A stretch of 64,000 bases of DNA, taken from Zasmidium citrigriseum (Eukaryota; Ascomycota; Dothideomycetes; Mycosphaerellales; Mycosphaerellaceae). This document shows positions 31,601-41,444 of the stretch, piece after piece. The position numbers were made by a program, and so were the translations under genes. The stretch spans positions 248,001 through 312,000 of the forward strand of contig NHNW01000006.1 in assembly GCA_002786025.1 (NCBI GenBank), in the 5' to 3' direction. Position 1 is the stretch's first letter. Each line of letters opens with the position of its first letter. The notes beneath the pieces are model-generated. The model worked only from the letters and a program-made list of their open reading frames with translations. It made no database searches and had not been told where the DNA came from.

Positions 31601-33428
31601 TCTTGTGCTTGTTGTTCTTGTTGAAGGCATCAGTGTGGAGCATCATGATCGAGAATGCAATGACATAAGCCTGATCTGAGTTGAGGAAGACGCCTGGATT
31701 GCACTCGTGGTATCGATCCGCAAAGGCCTGAATCACGCGATCAACCTGTTGGGTCTCCTTTGGTAGTTCGGCTTCGAGTAGAAACTTCCGCAAAGACATG
31801 TCGATAGGTTCGCCGAAGAATGCGAATCTTCTGGTATAACTCCTCAGCACCGACGTTGCAAAATAATCGCCAGACTTGGAAAGGATGCCAGCTATCACGC
31901 TGCGCGACACAGCAGATTCTAGCCGCTCCAAGTACTTGCCCGGTGTGTCACCTTCTTCCCGTTCTGGAATGACAAGCGTCTCGCGACTGATGGCGAACGA
32001 ATTGGACTTGCTGCCGGCCCCGGGTGATCCATGGCGAGGCGAATGCGGCTCAGAGCCTTGACGGAATCGTGACAATGTGAGGAATCCTCCAAAGCTCGAT
32101 CTGCCGGTGGTCGATGTAGAATTCCTTCCGCTCGCTGAGAGTGCTGGTGGTGTGTCGACATCGTGAGAACTCCTCCATGAGCTGTTCGTGGAAGATCTTT
32201 CGCGCGTTCCTCGCCGCATGGGTGGCTGCAATGGTGACGATGTGGAGGAAGTCAAGGATCGTTCTGAGCTGGCGCGAAACAAGTTCATGCCCGGTTCTGC
32301 AAATGACAACGAGCTCTTCGCCAACGCAGCATTTGGCGAGGGGGCTGATTGTGAATGGGGCCGGAACTTTGATGGACTCGTAGCGGTGTGTCGCCTTTGT
32401 ATTGTGCCTGGAAGATCTTGTTCGTTTGTAGGAGTAGTTTGTGTCTCGGGAGTGGTGGATTGTGTGGATGCACGCGGGGTTGCTGGACCTTGTTGATCGT
32501 GGTTTTGCGATTCATTCGGAGGAGGGAGTTTGACTGGCAGTGGGAACAGAGAGTTGCGGTTCTTGTTGCGCCGGGGTAGTCTGAAGAAGGTAGTATGCGT
32601 AGATACGGTATGCGTCGTGGTGGTTGTTGAGCCGTAGATGTGGCCGTCTCCAGAACTGCCGTTGCTGCCATCGGAGCGGGATTCTTCAGAGAATCGAGGG
32701 TCGGCCAGCTGACCGACGGGGACAGCAAGCGCAGAGTTGGACTCGTCGCCGTAGGAAGGAGGCGGCGCTGACGAGCTGGACTGGTTGCTGTGTACATGCA
32801 TAGTGCTCAGCCGGTGAAGGTCCTCCAGCCCGCTCTTGCCTCTCCGCCATCTCAGCGATGTGCTACTCTTCTTGTCCGCCCTCTTCTCATCTGTGCTCTT
32901 TCTCGGCTCTTTGTGCGGTGACACTCTTGACGACGTCCTCTTGAACAGACTCGGCCGAGCTTTCCTCTCCTCGCCCTCGACAGGTTGCACAGGCTGGTCG
33001 AGGGCATTGTCCATGGTCGGCGCAGTCTTGACGATAGTCGGCACGACTCCTTCAGCAGTTACCGCAGGTATTGGAGGTAATTCCTCCTGGATAGCCTGCT
33101 GCTCGTCCATCCTCGCTCTCGCAGAAAGGTGGTTCTCGCTGAAGGTGCGGCGCAAGTTCATAAGGCTGAATCGCTTGTGACCCTTGGAGGATTCATTGTT
33201 GGGGGCGTCGTCAGGGATGTCGTCCGGGTGGAGCTCGTGCGACAGGCGAGAGTGCGACGGGCGGCCATGTTCGCTCACGGGCCTCGCGTCATTAACATTG
33301 GGATCTCGGGGGGACAAATTGGTTGCGCTCTTCGGCCTCAAGGATGGGCTGGCGTGATCATGCCTGCTGTCGGGTTCGGGGCTGGCATCCAGATGCTGCA
33401 TGCTCTTTCGCTTCACCAGCAGAGGCAT
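28626..33428 (-). CDS. ARF guanine-nucleotide exchange factor, Sec7-PH (Syt1/Sec73-like)
   Basis: One uninterrupted 1600-codon exon from the ATG at 33428 (three codons upstream in frame lack ATG). Numbering from that ATG: a disordered Ser/Pro-rich N-terminal 475 residues; Sec7 domain at about 480-645, from ETLVIPEREEGDTPGKYLER through LRKFLLEAELPKETQQVDR, where the catalytic glutamic finger is the Glu of KETQQ (residue 558), to MMLHTDAFNKNN; then a PH domain at about 765-900 (ITKVGTLWRKSAKKKK ... QEWGAILTGSQLYLFKN ... LTDWLGLINYAAAF). A helical region with LQKQVMAARRQIMVHKIAEI follows, then a long disordered acidic tail. It should activate ARF GTPases at Golgi/endosomal membranes. Yeast Syt1 and fission yeast Sec73 share the Sec7 then PH order. 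Confidence 0.9.
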   Translation of the reverse strand: MPLLVKRKSMQHLDASPEPDSRHDHASPSLRPKSATNLSPRDPNVNDARPVSEHGRPSHSRLSHELHPDDIPDDAPNNESSKGHKRFSLMNLRRTFSENHLSARARMDEQQAIQEELPPIPAVTAEGVVPTIVKTAPTMDNALDQPVQPVEGEERKARPSLFKRTSSRVSPHKEPRKSTDEKRADKKSSTSLRWRRGKSGLEDLHRLSTMHVHSNQSSSSAPPPSYGDESNSALAVPVGQLADPRFSEESRSDGSNGSSGDGHIYGSTTTTTHTVSTHTTFFRLPRRNKNRNSLFPLPVKLPPPNESQNHDQQGPATPRASTQSTTPETQTTPTNEQDLPGTIQRRHTATSPSKFRPHSQSAPSPNAALAKSSLSFAEPGMNLFRASSERSLTSSTSSPLQPPMRRGTRERSSTNSSWRSSHDVDTPPALSASGRNSTSTTGRSSFGGFLTLSRFRQGSEPHSPRHGSPGAGSKSNSFAISRETLVIPEREEGDTPGKYLERLESAVSRSVIAGILSKSGDYFATSVLRSYTRRFAFFGEPIDMSLRKFLLEAELPKETQQVDRVIQAFADRYHECNPGVFLNSDQAYVIAFSIMMLHTDAFNKNNKHKMQKHDYIKNTSGQGLSDDILSCFYDNICYTPFIHFDEDVDINGQKVLPFKPKKSGHKLKSAIPGAEVVTKKPSGPLDPYNLLVESKLDTLRPALKDNILLDDPYDYRGSQGELDAQYLNRAFTHTGILQIISARSRPAAYESQFANGHPTAMETQQGIVDLKITKVGTLWRKSAKKKKARSPWQEWGAILTGSQLYLFKNSHWAKGLMHQFMQHQRPGNPRTPVVFKPPLQDFKPDALIKTDNAVALVDSTYTRHKNAFTFVRPGGQEEVLLADNEHELTDWLGLINYAAAFRAAGVRIRGMVGGNEEDLRSRDVRRLESTTSARSIQTQTGEITIQNRGLTPQLQKQVMAARRQIMVHKIAEIEKDITDANRQLENMLRNARHLLVLAPIAQKTREDVIHAAARADAMIKWLRRDIWRMKCHRDILAMDVRLDGLTASELEKLAQEQSAPSEPSSAKKEKPKVLSRLSSSRAHGLKSPPQSPTTLQNPGRPSTTGSGDTFKGPDVFRTPPESASPQKDEPWHLPPLSLDTSAPNEHRPSVASTLLSASPRPGGGSLTHSSSTSSILQVQRTHSSLQPDTAVQRPDTASEPSVDEKQLRLLATSTMGPAQMESTPRGIEGPQSNKSPESKHKSVRRSLQKTLRDGHGHHHHSMHRHRRNKDSDSTVRSGGADDREMEDATPGLQREKPRFILHGKQASVVQFGGDWERMKLRREQYGQQHPSSPSQEQRDAAYERRRSEQHELLRAGMTSPVVQHFGRHGSITEDEDDVASVVSEGTRSFREDAEAAAAYSSAAEGPSASPMHMSSEDDGIMTDSEFFDLSAWDPDQGRRTTIIGPSSEPILQQASAKTALRHRRFSSLEKGEDGNVNVVDQDSDEEANSPTSKSKKNRAKRQTVIGPTTEPSNVAISTDGLWQGVNGQGKGKGKGRENVASAEASQRKISSRGSVSAGASAAEESGADISEEDDEKGFVQPIEDEELRFMSSSLRAVKTR

Positions 33429-34640
33429 GGCCCGCACGTGCAGCGGACATTGGCAGCAGATTCCAAAGTGGGCGAGTTGGCGGCGGGCATCAATATATTG
33501 CGGCGGCGGGCTCGAGTCGCAGGGTGGAAATGCGCGGTCCCGGCGGTTGGGTGCGGATCAGACTGCGGTGGAGGCTCTGTGGCTCACGATAAGACAAGGC
33601 TGGCTGCGCTGTGGCTTTGAAAGGAGATCCGGCGAGCGCAGCAGGTTTCGTTGGATGAAACGCGTTCGGCCCTCCCGACCACTTTGCACGCACTTCGCAC
33701 ACGACTGGCAAACAAATGGCTGTGTCGGTGTCAGGCCTGTCGTCGGCGGCCTCCTGACTGTCGCAGCGCTAGAAGACCGAGGCGTGTCGAAAAGTTCCAA
33801 TCCAAAATCGGGCTGGCGACGATCGTCTGCGGCCTGCCTCACTCACCGCAGGGCTGGCTTTATATCAGCCCAGCCAACATCCACAACACATCCGACTTGA
33901 CTCTCCGGCTCTCCGCAGTGCAATGCAATCCTACTCAATCTCAGCTATATCCTGCCCTTCCTACAGGCGCAGCGCCGGCCAGATGACGAGTCGAGCAGCG
34001 AGTAAGACGCTTCATAAGGCACACATTCCCTGTCCAACCCCCGAACTCTGCGCAGCAATGCTCTCCACGCGTCGCGGTCTTGGCGACGGTTCATGCCAGA
34101 GCCGGCTGCGGTGTGGATACTGCTTGCGGTTCTGCAGGCGTGTTGCAAACGAGCTCTTCGACTTGCAACCCCTCCTCACCTTGCAGCTCTTGTCCATCAA
34201 GTTGGCGGGTTCATCAAAGTCCTGCGGCGGGATCGAGAAGATGGAGCCAGGTTTCATGTGGAGAGGCCGTCTGCTAGCGCCGAGTTAAGTAAGCCGTCTT
34301 CACTTCGACCTCAATTTGAAGACACGGCACATGCACGATACCAACTCTCCCAGAAGTTTGACCAACACACAGAGAGATTGCAAAAGTCTGGAACACCTTA
34401 AATCGAACTTGCCATTCGAAAGAGCATGTGCAAAAGTTATGCGATAGAATTCACAACACCTTCTTCTGGCCAAACCTTTAACTCCAACTTTTGCAGCCAA
34501 TCGTAGCTGCGAGCTGCTGGTGTCGTGTGCCTCTCAGCAAAGCTTGAACGTCCCCATCCTTAGGCAGCACGTTTCTCGCTCATGCTACCTTTCACTTTCA
34601 CGACTCGCAGTGGAACCAGCAATTGGGCCAGAAGCCCGCC
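33429..34640. promoter_or_regulatory. Divergent intergenic region, 1212 bp
   Basis: Between the starts of the Sec7 exchange factor (left) and ECM14 (right). No gene supported; open frames here are G/C-rich shadows without family features. A pyrimidine-rich run lies about 80 bp before the ECM14 ATG. Confidence 0.45.
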
Positions 34641-36404
34641 ATGAAGTACCATACCGCGCTCCTAGCGTTGCAATGCACCCTCGTCGCTGCCGTTCCCTCA
34701 CCACCTCAATCACCCCTCCAGAACTTTATCGCAGAGCAACAACCCACGACTCCGCGATGGCGCATTTGGGATCGCTTGGTCGACACCGTCTGGCGGACTC
34801 CCAAAACGAATTGTCACGAGACGACGCGTCCCAAGATTGATTTACCTCCCGCGGCACACACGTTCGCAAGATATGGAGAAGATCTAGTGCTGCGGTTCAA
34901 CATCAGTGCCCACAATGAGGCAGCGAGTTTGGCAGAGGCGGCGGATACTTTGATGCTGGACATCTGGGAGTTTTCACAAGATTGGGTGGACATCAGGTTA
35001 TCCAAAGAGACTGTCCCTCTGTTGCTCGGTCTCTTGCCGGCTTCCCTTCAGCACTCACATGCTCCGCTACTCCAGGAGAAAGCACTCGCCCAAGCCATAC
35101 ACGATAACTACCCTCGACGAGGAGAGCAAAGCAGCACCCAATCTCCTGCAAACCTTCCCACGCGCAAGCCATTCAGTCCAAACCTAGAGCCAGCAGTGAC
35201 CGGTGCCGAAACTAACATCTTTTTCGCCGATTACCAGCCTCTCACAGTCATTGAACCATGGCTCCGTCTCCTTGCCTCTCTCTTCACCACCCACGTCCGA
35301 CACATCAACATCGGCCTCACCTACGAAGGCCGCAACATCCCAGCCCTCCGCGTGGGCGTCCACCCAACCAACTCCGAAGACCCCAACCCACCAAAGCGCA
35401 AGACCATCGTCGTCGTTGGCTCCCTCCACGCCCGCGAATGGATCAGCACCACAACAGTAAACTACATCGCCTACTCCCTCATCACAGGCTACGGCAAAAT
35501 CTCCGGCATCGAATCCCTCCTCCGCACCTTCGACTTCATCTTCATCCCAACTCTCAACCCAGACGGCTACGTCTACACCTGGGAAACCGACCGCCTCTGG
35601 CGCAAAAACCGCCAACGCACAGGAAACCGCTTCTGCCACGGCATCGACCTCGACCGGGCCTTCGGCTTCGAATGGACCGGCAGCGAATCGCCCTGCTCAG
35701 AATCCTACTCCGGCGACAACCCCTTCGAAGCAACCGAAGCCCGCGCCTTCGCCGACTGGGCCAAAAACGAGACCGAAAACAACAACGTCGACTTCGTCGG
35801 TTTCCTCGACTTGCACTCCTACTCCCAAGAGATCCTCTACCCCTACAGCTACTCCTGCAGCGACACACCGCCCGGTCTAGAAAATCTGGAGGAAGTCGCC
35901 TTCGGTCTAGGCAAAGCAATCCGCACCTCCAGCGTCCACGGCCACGCCTACGAAGTCATGCCCGCCTGCGAAGGCAACGTCGCCTACACCCACAAAACCA
36001 ACAAAAAACAACAACTCACCCCCCGAATGGAACCCTCCGGCGGCTCAGCACTGGATTACTTCTACCATGAAATGGGCGTGCGATACGCCTACCAGCTCAA
36101 ACTCCGCGATCGCGGGACGTACGGTTTCTTGCTACCCAAGGAGAATATCATTCCCACGGGGAAAGAGATTTTGAACGCGGTGTTGTATTTTGGGGCTTTC
36201 TTGGGCGAGTTGTATGATAGGGATGCCAAGGAGGTCAAGCTCACCAAGCCGGAGATGGAGGAGGCGGGTGAGGACCGGGACGGTGGGACTAGTGGTGCAC
36301 AGCTTTATGAGAATGATCTTGATGATGAGGATGATTGGGTTGTTGTCAAGGACTTGGATCCCAATGAGGTCAATTGGGAACTCAGACGGCGGAGGAGGCG
36401 TTGA
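34641..36404 (+). CDS. ecm14: Inactive metallocarboxypeptidase-like protein ECM14
   Basis: Single exon, 587 residues from the ATG at 34641; the preceding in-frame ATG at 34623 would bury the signal peptide [20 protein letters not shown] propeptide (about residues 60-170) precedes an M14 carboxypeptidase fold. Zinc ligands are present: [15 protein letters not shown] (His and Glu) and [14 protein letters not shown] (His). The Arg/Asn substrate residues appear in [11 protein letters not shown]. The catalytic Glu expected before LRDxGxYGF is Lys ([16 protein letters not shown]), the hallmark of the ECM14 group, so it is probably not a peptidase. The family is secreted/vacuolar and was linked to cell-wall assembly in yeast. 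The C terminus is acidic then ends in six arginines. Confidence 0.93.
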   Translation: MKYHTALLALQCTLVAAVPSPPQSPLQNFIAEQQPTTPRWRIWDRLVDTVWRTPKTNCHETTRPKIDLPPAAHTFARYGEDLVLRFNISAHNEAASLAEAADTLMLDIWEFSQDWVDIRLSKETVPLLLGLLPASLQHSHAPLLQEKALAQAIHDNYPRRGEQSSTQSPANLPTRKPFSPNLEPAVTGAETNIFFADYQPLTVIEPWLRLLASLFTTHVRHINIGLTYEGRNIPALRVGVHPTNSEDPNPPKRKTIVVVGSLHAREWISTTTVNYIAYSLITGYGKISGIESLLRTFDFIFIPTLNPDGYVYTWETDRLWRKNRQRTGNRFCHGIDLDRAFGFEWTGSESPCSESYSGDNPFEATEARAFADWAKNETENNNVDFVGFLDLHSYSQEILYPYSYSCSDTPPGLENLEEVAFGLGKAIRTSSVHGHAYEVMPACEGNVAYTHKTNKKQQLTPRMEPSGGSALDYFYHEMGVRYAYQLKLRDRGTYGFLLPKENIIPTGKEILNAVLYFGAFLGELYDRDAKEVKLTKPEMEEAGEDRDGGTSGAQLYENDLDDEDDWVVVKDLDPNEVNWELRRRRRR

Positions 36405-37005
36405 ATGGCTTCAAATTGCCCGACCTCTTTATGTAATTTTCTTGTTCGGTTCTGGGAGGATAGGGATCTTTTTGTGTCTTTTAGCGTTCTAGCCAGACTG
36501 AAATTCAACAGCAGCATTTGATGAGCTTCACAAAAGAGGTATCGATAGATGGCATCTGAGTTCGTCCACACGTGATGATATGACGTATCTCGCACAGGTG
36601 AAACTGAATTCAAACGGAAAATGTTGGACACGTTGCAGGGAACTTGGTGTGGATTGTTCGAGATTGGAAGAAGCAACACCCGCTAACTGCCTTCACTGTC
36701 CTGCCGAATGCCCGTAGGATAGAAAAAGGGAAAGGGTCGCACTCGTTATCAAACAACAACAACAGGCTTGGCTCGCTCATCTCATAGCCGCATGGTCTCT
36801 CGTTGGGGAAAGGGTGTATCATCCGTATGTCTCTCGCTTTGTAGTCGTGCTGGGGGAAAGGATATGCTGTGGTGATCGCCTGATATTGAAGTTGCTGCTT
36901 TTTTCACCACTTGTGCTTCGTTGCAGATGGGCTGCTCTTGCACTGGCGCTCAGTGTCGTCTTCGTAGCGGCGCAAGGCAGATTCTGCATCGATGCTGCAG
37001 TTTTT
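36405..37005. other. Intergenic, 601 bp (two convergent 3' ends)
   Basis: 3' flanks of ECM14 and calmodulin. Nothing else seen. Confidence 0.5.
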
Positions 37006-37744
37006 CTACTTCTGCATCATCAGTTGGACGAATTCGTTGTCTGTGGAATCCACCATGTCAGTATAATCATCTTTCGAAGTGGAAAGCGATATTGCCATAC
37101 AGTCAATCCTTCCATCACCATCCTGATCAGCCTCCCGAATCATCTCGTCGACCTCGTCGTCCGTCAACTTCTCGCCAATGCTGGTCATGACGTGCCTCAG
37201 CTCCGCGGCGGAGATGAAGCCGTTGTTGTCGCGGTCAAAGACCTTGAAGGCCTCACGGATCTCCTCCTCCGAGTCGGTGTCCTTCATCTTGCGGGCCATC
37301 ATGGTGAGGAACTCGGGGAAGTCGATGGTGCCGTTGTTGTCGGCATCGACTTCGTTGATCATGTCCTGCAGCTCGGATTCGGAGGGGTTCTGGCCCAGCG
37401 AGCGCATTACGGTGCCGAGCTCTTTGGTGGTGATTTGGCCTGTGATTTGGGATGTCAGTCGCGGGTCATGTGTGGTTGTTTTGGTGGGATTGTGAAGTAC
37501 CATCGCCGTCCTTGTCCTGTGGTTTGCGTCAGCCTTGTTGATGTAGTACGGGGTAAGAAAGTAGGCAGCACTTACGAAGAGGGAGAATGCCTCCTTGAAC
37601 TCGGAGACTTGCTCCTCAGTCAATGAGTCCGCCTGGCATCACTTCATGTCAGCGCATTTTCGCAGTCGCGCCTTCAATGGTAGTGGTAGGAGCGTGCTTC
37701 CACCAAAACATGCAGGCGGGGTATGCGCAATTCAGGCGTACCAT
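37006..37744 (-). CDS. cmdA: Calmodulin
   Basis: Five exons: 37744..37742 (the ATG alone), 37632..37576, 37516..37501 (16 nt), 37439..37101, 37040..37006; introns 109, 59, 61 and 60 nt; exactly 149 residues. All four EF-hands are intact, with loops [36 protein letters not shown] and [12 protein letters not shown]. The start codon being its own exon is the arrangement known from Aspergillus calmodulin genes and is needed to give the universal ADSLTEEQ start. Calmodulin is the main calcium sensor, acting on kinases, calcineurin and myosins. Divergent from the Tlg2 gene. Confidence 0.98.
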
Positions 37745-38272
37745 GGTTGCTGTTCGCTGTCGGGTGGGTCAAAGGGCTGTCGTAGGTGGGCGACTGCGGT
37801 CGGTGGATTTGGAGGAAGCGGTCTGTCTGTCGCAGAGAAATTGAGGTGCTGGATGGTGGTGGTGGGATGTGTTTTGCAGGCAGGCAAGCAGCAGCTGAGG
37901 GCGGGCGACCTCTCGCTCGTTTCCAACTGGAAGGGTCCACTCGGGGTCACCGACCTTGGCTTAAATTAACTGCTGGGACAGCTGGCCAAGCAGCTACGTA
38001 CGTCAATAGCATGTGCCTGCGCCTAGCTTCACCCTGCCATCGCATACACTTCCGCCTACTTACTCGCCAACTTCAACTGATATTCGATTGACTCAACGAC
38101 GTGTCCCGCTTCAATCAAAGCTACCCACCTGAAGGACCTCATCCCTTGATTTGTGGCGAAAATCATTCAGCCCGAGGACCTCACCTCCGAGGAGCAATCA
38201 CGCCCGAGACATGAAGGCCGCGAGGCTTAGTGCATCACAGCTATAGCATGAGCCTCGCTGGGAGGCAGGAAA
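37745..38272. promoter_or_regulatory. Divergent promoter, calmodulin / Tlg2 (528 bp)
   Basis: Both flanking genes are transcribed away from here. No gene; no specific operator recognised. Confidence 0.5.
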
Positions 38273-39563
38273 ATGTCCAGCGCCGTCGCCTTGGGCGCCT
38301 GGAGGGATAGGACCAATCTGTGCGTTATAGAGCATGTGATTAGGCATCACTGCCATCTTACTGACAATCGTCAGCTTCATATCCTATCGCCAAAGTTACA
38401 CCCACCATCCTGCGAAACGAACGCTTTTTACCGGTCCCAGCAATGGCCGATTCACAGATGAGCCCACCGACTCCGAGCGGGCGGGGCTCATGTCCAATGT
38501 TGAGGCCGACGGAGATGCGGTGATAGAGATGGATGTGCTGCCACCGCGCTGGCTGGATATTCAAGATGAGATCGAGCAACATCTGGCAGATATTGCAGGC
38601 AAGATGAAGAAGCTGGATTCGATGCACGCGAAACATGTTCTTCCGGGGTTCGATGATGAAAGCGTCAAAGCCAAGGAAGAACGTGAGATCGAGGCTCTGA
38701 CCCAGGATATCACCAAGGGGTTCACCATGTGTCAAAAGGCCATACGGAGGATCGATCATTTGGTGCGCGAACAGCAGCAACACAGCGGGGGCAATATCTC
38801 TGGTGCGGACGAGACCATGGCCAAGAACTTGAAGATGAGCTTGGCGCAGAGGGTAGGAGATGTCAGCACGTTGTTCAGAAAGAAGCAGTCTGCGTACATG
38901 AAGAAGCTGCGGCAGCTGGGCGGCATGTCGAGCCCGCTTGATCGATCTGGAACTCCCATGGCGCAGAATCCGTACACGGACCCAGCCATGATGGAATCGG
39001 AAGCCGATCGCTCTTCCGCCCAGTCTACGCTGTTGCAGACAGCGCAAGTACGGCAAAAGCAACGGGGTGTCATGGACTCAGCCATTGAACAGCGAGAGAG
39101 GGAGATTGAGAAGATCGCTCAGGGTGTCATCGACCTCTCGAGTCTGTTCCAGGAACTACAGACGATGGTCATTGATCAGGGGACTGTGCTTGATCGAATC
39201 GATTACAACGTCGAACGCACGCACGAGCACGTCAAGGAAGCCGATAAGGAGCTCAAAGTTGCTACTGGCTACCAACGAAGGAGCACGAAGCGCAAGATCC
39301 TGTTCTTGCTTTTCTTGATCGTTGTTGGCATGTTCATTCTTCTGCTAGTGAAGCCGAAGCGCAGCAGCCAGCCGGCTCCTTCCCAACCACCTGTCGAAGC
39401 GCCGATACCAAATGACCCTGGAGCTGCACTGCCGCCGCAGATGAGAAAGATTCTGGAACTGCCAGCAGCGGCGCCTCATGTAGGCATGGAAAGAAGGCAT
39501 CCTGAATGGAAGAAAAGACGAAGGCGGGCAGATATTAATGGCTCTCCGTACGTGCTTTCGTAG
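38273..39563 (+). CDS. tlg2: t-SNARE Tlg2 / syntaxin-16
   Basis: Exons 38273..38319 and 38375..39563, intron 55 nt; 411 residues. The join makes the conserved syntaxin-16 opening AWRDRTNL-FISYRQSYTHH. Then follow the N-terminal helical bundle (EMDVLPPRWLDIQDEIEQHL, LDSMHAKHVLPGFDD), the SNARE helix at about residues 265-320 (IEQREREIEKIAQGVIDLSS ... GTVLDRIDYNVERTHEHVKEA with the central Gln in FQELQTMV), a C-terminal membrane anchor (KILFLLFLIVVGMFILLLV), and a luminal tail of about 65 residues as in yeast Tlg2. It acts in endosome-to-trans-Golgi fusion and the Cvt pathway. A GTACGT donor-like site 15 nt before the stop could lead to another exon; none was evident. Confidence 0.93.
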
Positions 39564-39917
39564 CAGTTACTACTTGTGTTCTATAGATACCCATTTACCG
39601 TCAAATCTTCGGCCTGCCGTCCTCACAAGGCTGTTATGCAGTAGTTTCTTCTCGCGGCGTTCGAGAACCCGGTGGCGTGGTCAGTACGGCAATGGATCCA
39701 CCTGGTCGGAGACTTCGGGAGCGCAAAGCTGGCAAGACAGCTCTCGACGTCACTCTGCACCCTTACCAACCCATTGACAATTGCTGCACGGCGGCGACGC
39801 GTAGAAAGCTCCCAAGCGTAGGTTTTCACTTCGACACGTCCTTTTACTCACTCATCTCGACGACGTCCATCACAATACCTCAATCACCGAAGTTCTTGCG
39901 ACTTCACTTCCTTCAAG
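39564..39917. other. Intergenic, 354 bp
   Basis: Tlg2 3' flank and acetate kinase promoter; nothing else seen. Confidence 0.5.
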
Positions 39918-41180
39918 ATGCCCAAAATCATCCTCGCCATCAACGCTGGCTCCAGCTCAGTGAAAGTCTCAGTCTACTCCTACGAGAATCCATCCTCAGA
40001 ACCAAAGGAGCTCGCTGGTATCCAAGTCTCCGGCCTAACAGCACCACCAGCGACGCTCAAATACGACCGCGGCGACGAACACATCAAAAGCAAAGAGCTT
40101 CCAGAAGTGCAAGGCCAGAAAGGCGCCTTCGACTACATCATCAATCACCTCACCCAAGACCCGGGACTCGACGCCCTGAACCACCCCGACGACATCGAAT
40201 TCGCTTGCCACCGCATCGTCCATGGCGGCGACTACGACAAACCCACGCGGATTGATAAGGATACCTACCATCACCTCGAAAAACTCTCCGACCTTGCACC
40301 TCTACACAACGCAGGCGCCCTCACAATCGTTAAAGCGACTCACGACAAATGTCCCAAAGCCTCCAACATCGCCTTCTTCGACTCCGCCTTCCACGCCACA
40401 ATCACAAAAGCAGCACGCACCTACGCCATCGACCAGTCCATCGCGCAACGTAACGGCTTGCGGAAATACGGTTTCCACGGCCTCTCCTACGCCTTCATCA
40501 CCCGCTCTGTAGCCGCCCACCTGGGTAAACCCCTTGACAAAACAAACCTCATAGCCCTGCACCTCGGCTCCGGCGCCTCCGTCACCGCGATAAAATCCGG
40601 CCAGAGCATGGATACATCCATGGGCCTCACGCCCCTCGCCGGTCTCCCAGGCGCCACTCGTAGCGGCGACGTCGATCCCTCTCTGATCTTTCACTTCACC
40701 TCCGACGCTGGGAAACTGAGTCCGAGTAGTACGAAAGACATGAACATAACCCAAGCGGAAGAAATCCTCAACAAGAAATCCGGATGGCAGGTCCTCACCG
40801 GGACGACAGATTTCGGAGTTATATCCTCGAAAGCCGAACAAGGGGACGAGAAATGTAAACTCGCTTTCGACATTCTGGTGGATCGATTGTTGGGGTTCGT
40901 GGGGAGTTATTATTTGAAGTTGGGCGGGGAGGTGGATGCTTTGGTTTTTGCCGGTGGGATCGGAGAGAAGGGGGCGAGTTTGAGGAAGGCTGTGATGGGG
41001 AAGGCCAAGTGTCTGGGTTTCGAGCTGGATGAGGCGAGGAATGAGAAACCGGGGGATGAGGTTGTGGTGGATGTTGGGAAGGAGGGGAGTAAGCATAGGA
41101 TCTTGGTAGTGCAAACTGACGAACAACAAGAGATGGCGGCTCAATGTGTGAAGGGGGCGGATGAGTTGAGGAGGCCGTAG
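39918..41180 (+). CDS. ackA: Acetate kinase
   Basis: Single exon, 420 residues. The ASKHA-fold marks are all present: N-terminal ILAINAGSSSVKVSVYSY, FACHRIVHGGDY, the substrate block PLHNAGALTIVKATHDKCP, FDSAFHATI, YGFHGLSYAFITRSVA, the phosphate loop IALHLGSGASVTAIKSG, GLTPLAGLPGATRSGDVDP, and VFAGGIGEKGASLRK. It interconverts acetate + ATP and acetyl phosphate + ADP. In filamentous fungi its partner is usually phosphoketolase (Xfp), not phosphotransacetylase; neither is in this window. Third positions are C-rich up to about 40840 and G-rich after it. Confidence 0.95.
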   Translation: MPKIILAINAGSSSVKVSVYSYENPSSEPKELAGIQVSGLTAPPATLKYDRGDEHIKSKELPEVQGQKGAFDYIINHLTQDPGLDALNHPDDIEFACHRIVHGGDYDKPTRIDKDTYHHLEKLSDLAPLHNAGALTIVKATHDKCPKASNIAFFDSAFHATITKAARTYAIDQSIAQRNGLRKYGFHGLSYAFITRSVAAHLGKPLDKTNLIALHLGSGASVTAIKSGQSMDTSMGLTPLAGLPGATRSGDVDPSLIFHFTSDAGKLSPSSTKDMNITQAEEILNKKSGWQVLTGTTDFGVISSKAEQGDEKCKLAFDILVDRLLGFVGSYYLKLGGEVDALVFAGGIGEKGASLRKAVMGKAKCLGFELDEARNEKPGDEVVVDVGKEGSKHRILVVQTDEQQEMAAQCVKGADELRRP

Positions 41181-41444
41181 TCGTAGTCTCATCATGCGTT
41201 CGGGGATATGGAGGGGATGTTTGATACCTTCCTTCTTGCGCTCAGACTGGCAGATCAGCTCTCTCCACGAGAGCACGCGACTCTAAGCTACTAGAGGGCT
41301 TCTTACACTCTTAGCTCTTCTCGAGAAAGTTAGGGATTGCTAAAGGCATCTTCCACTTTAACAGGAACAACAGGGGTAGACAGTCAACATTACGAACTAC
41401 TAATCATTAAACTACATGTACCCACCAACTCCCCCTCTTCAACA

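Noticed and set aside
33429..33437. Three extra codons at the head of the Sec7 gene and similar short extensions of the glycosyltransferase-like and coiled-coil genes
   Set aside because: Those frames open with GTG or TTG; nuclear fungal genes were started at the first ATG instead.
35258..36070. 270-codon Arg/Pro/His-rich frame inside ECM14
   Set aside because: Out-of-frame shadow caused by C-ending codons; the ECM14 frame has full M14 motifs.
38358..39062. 234-codon antisense frame over Tlg2
   Set aside because: Overlaps the verified syntaxin frame and shows no known domain.
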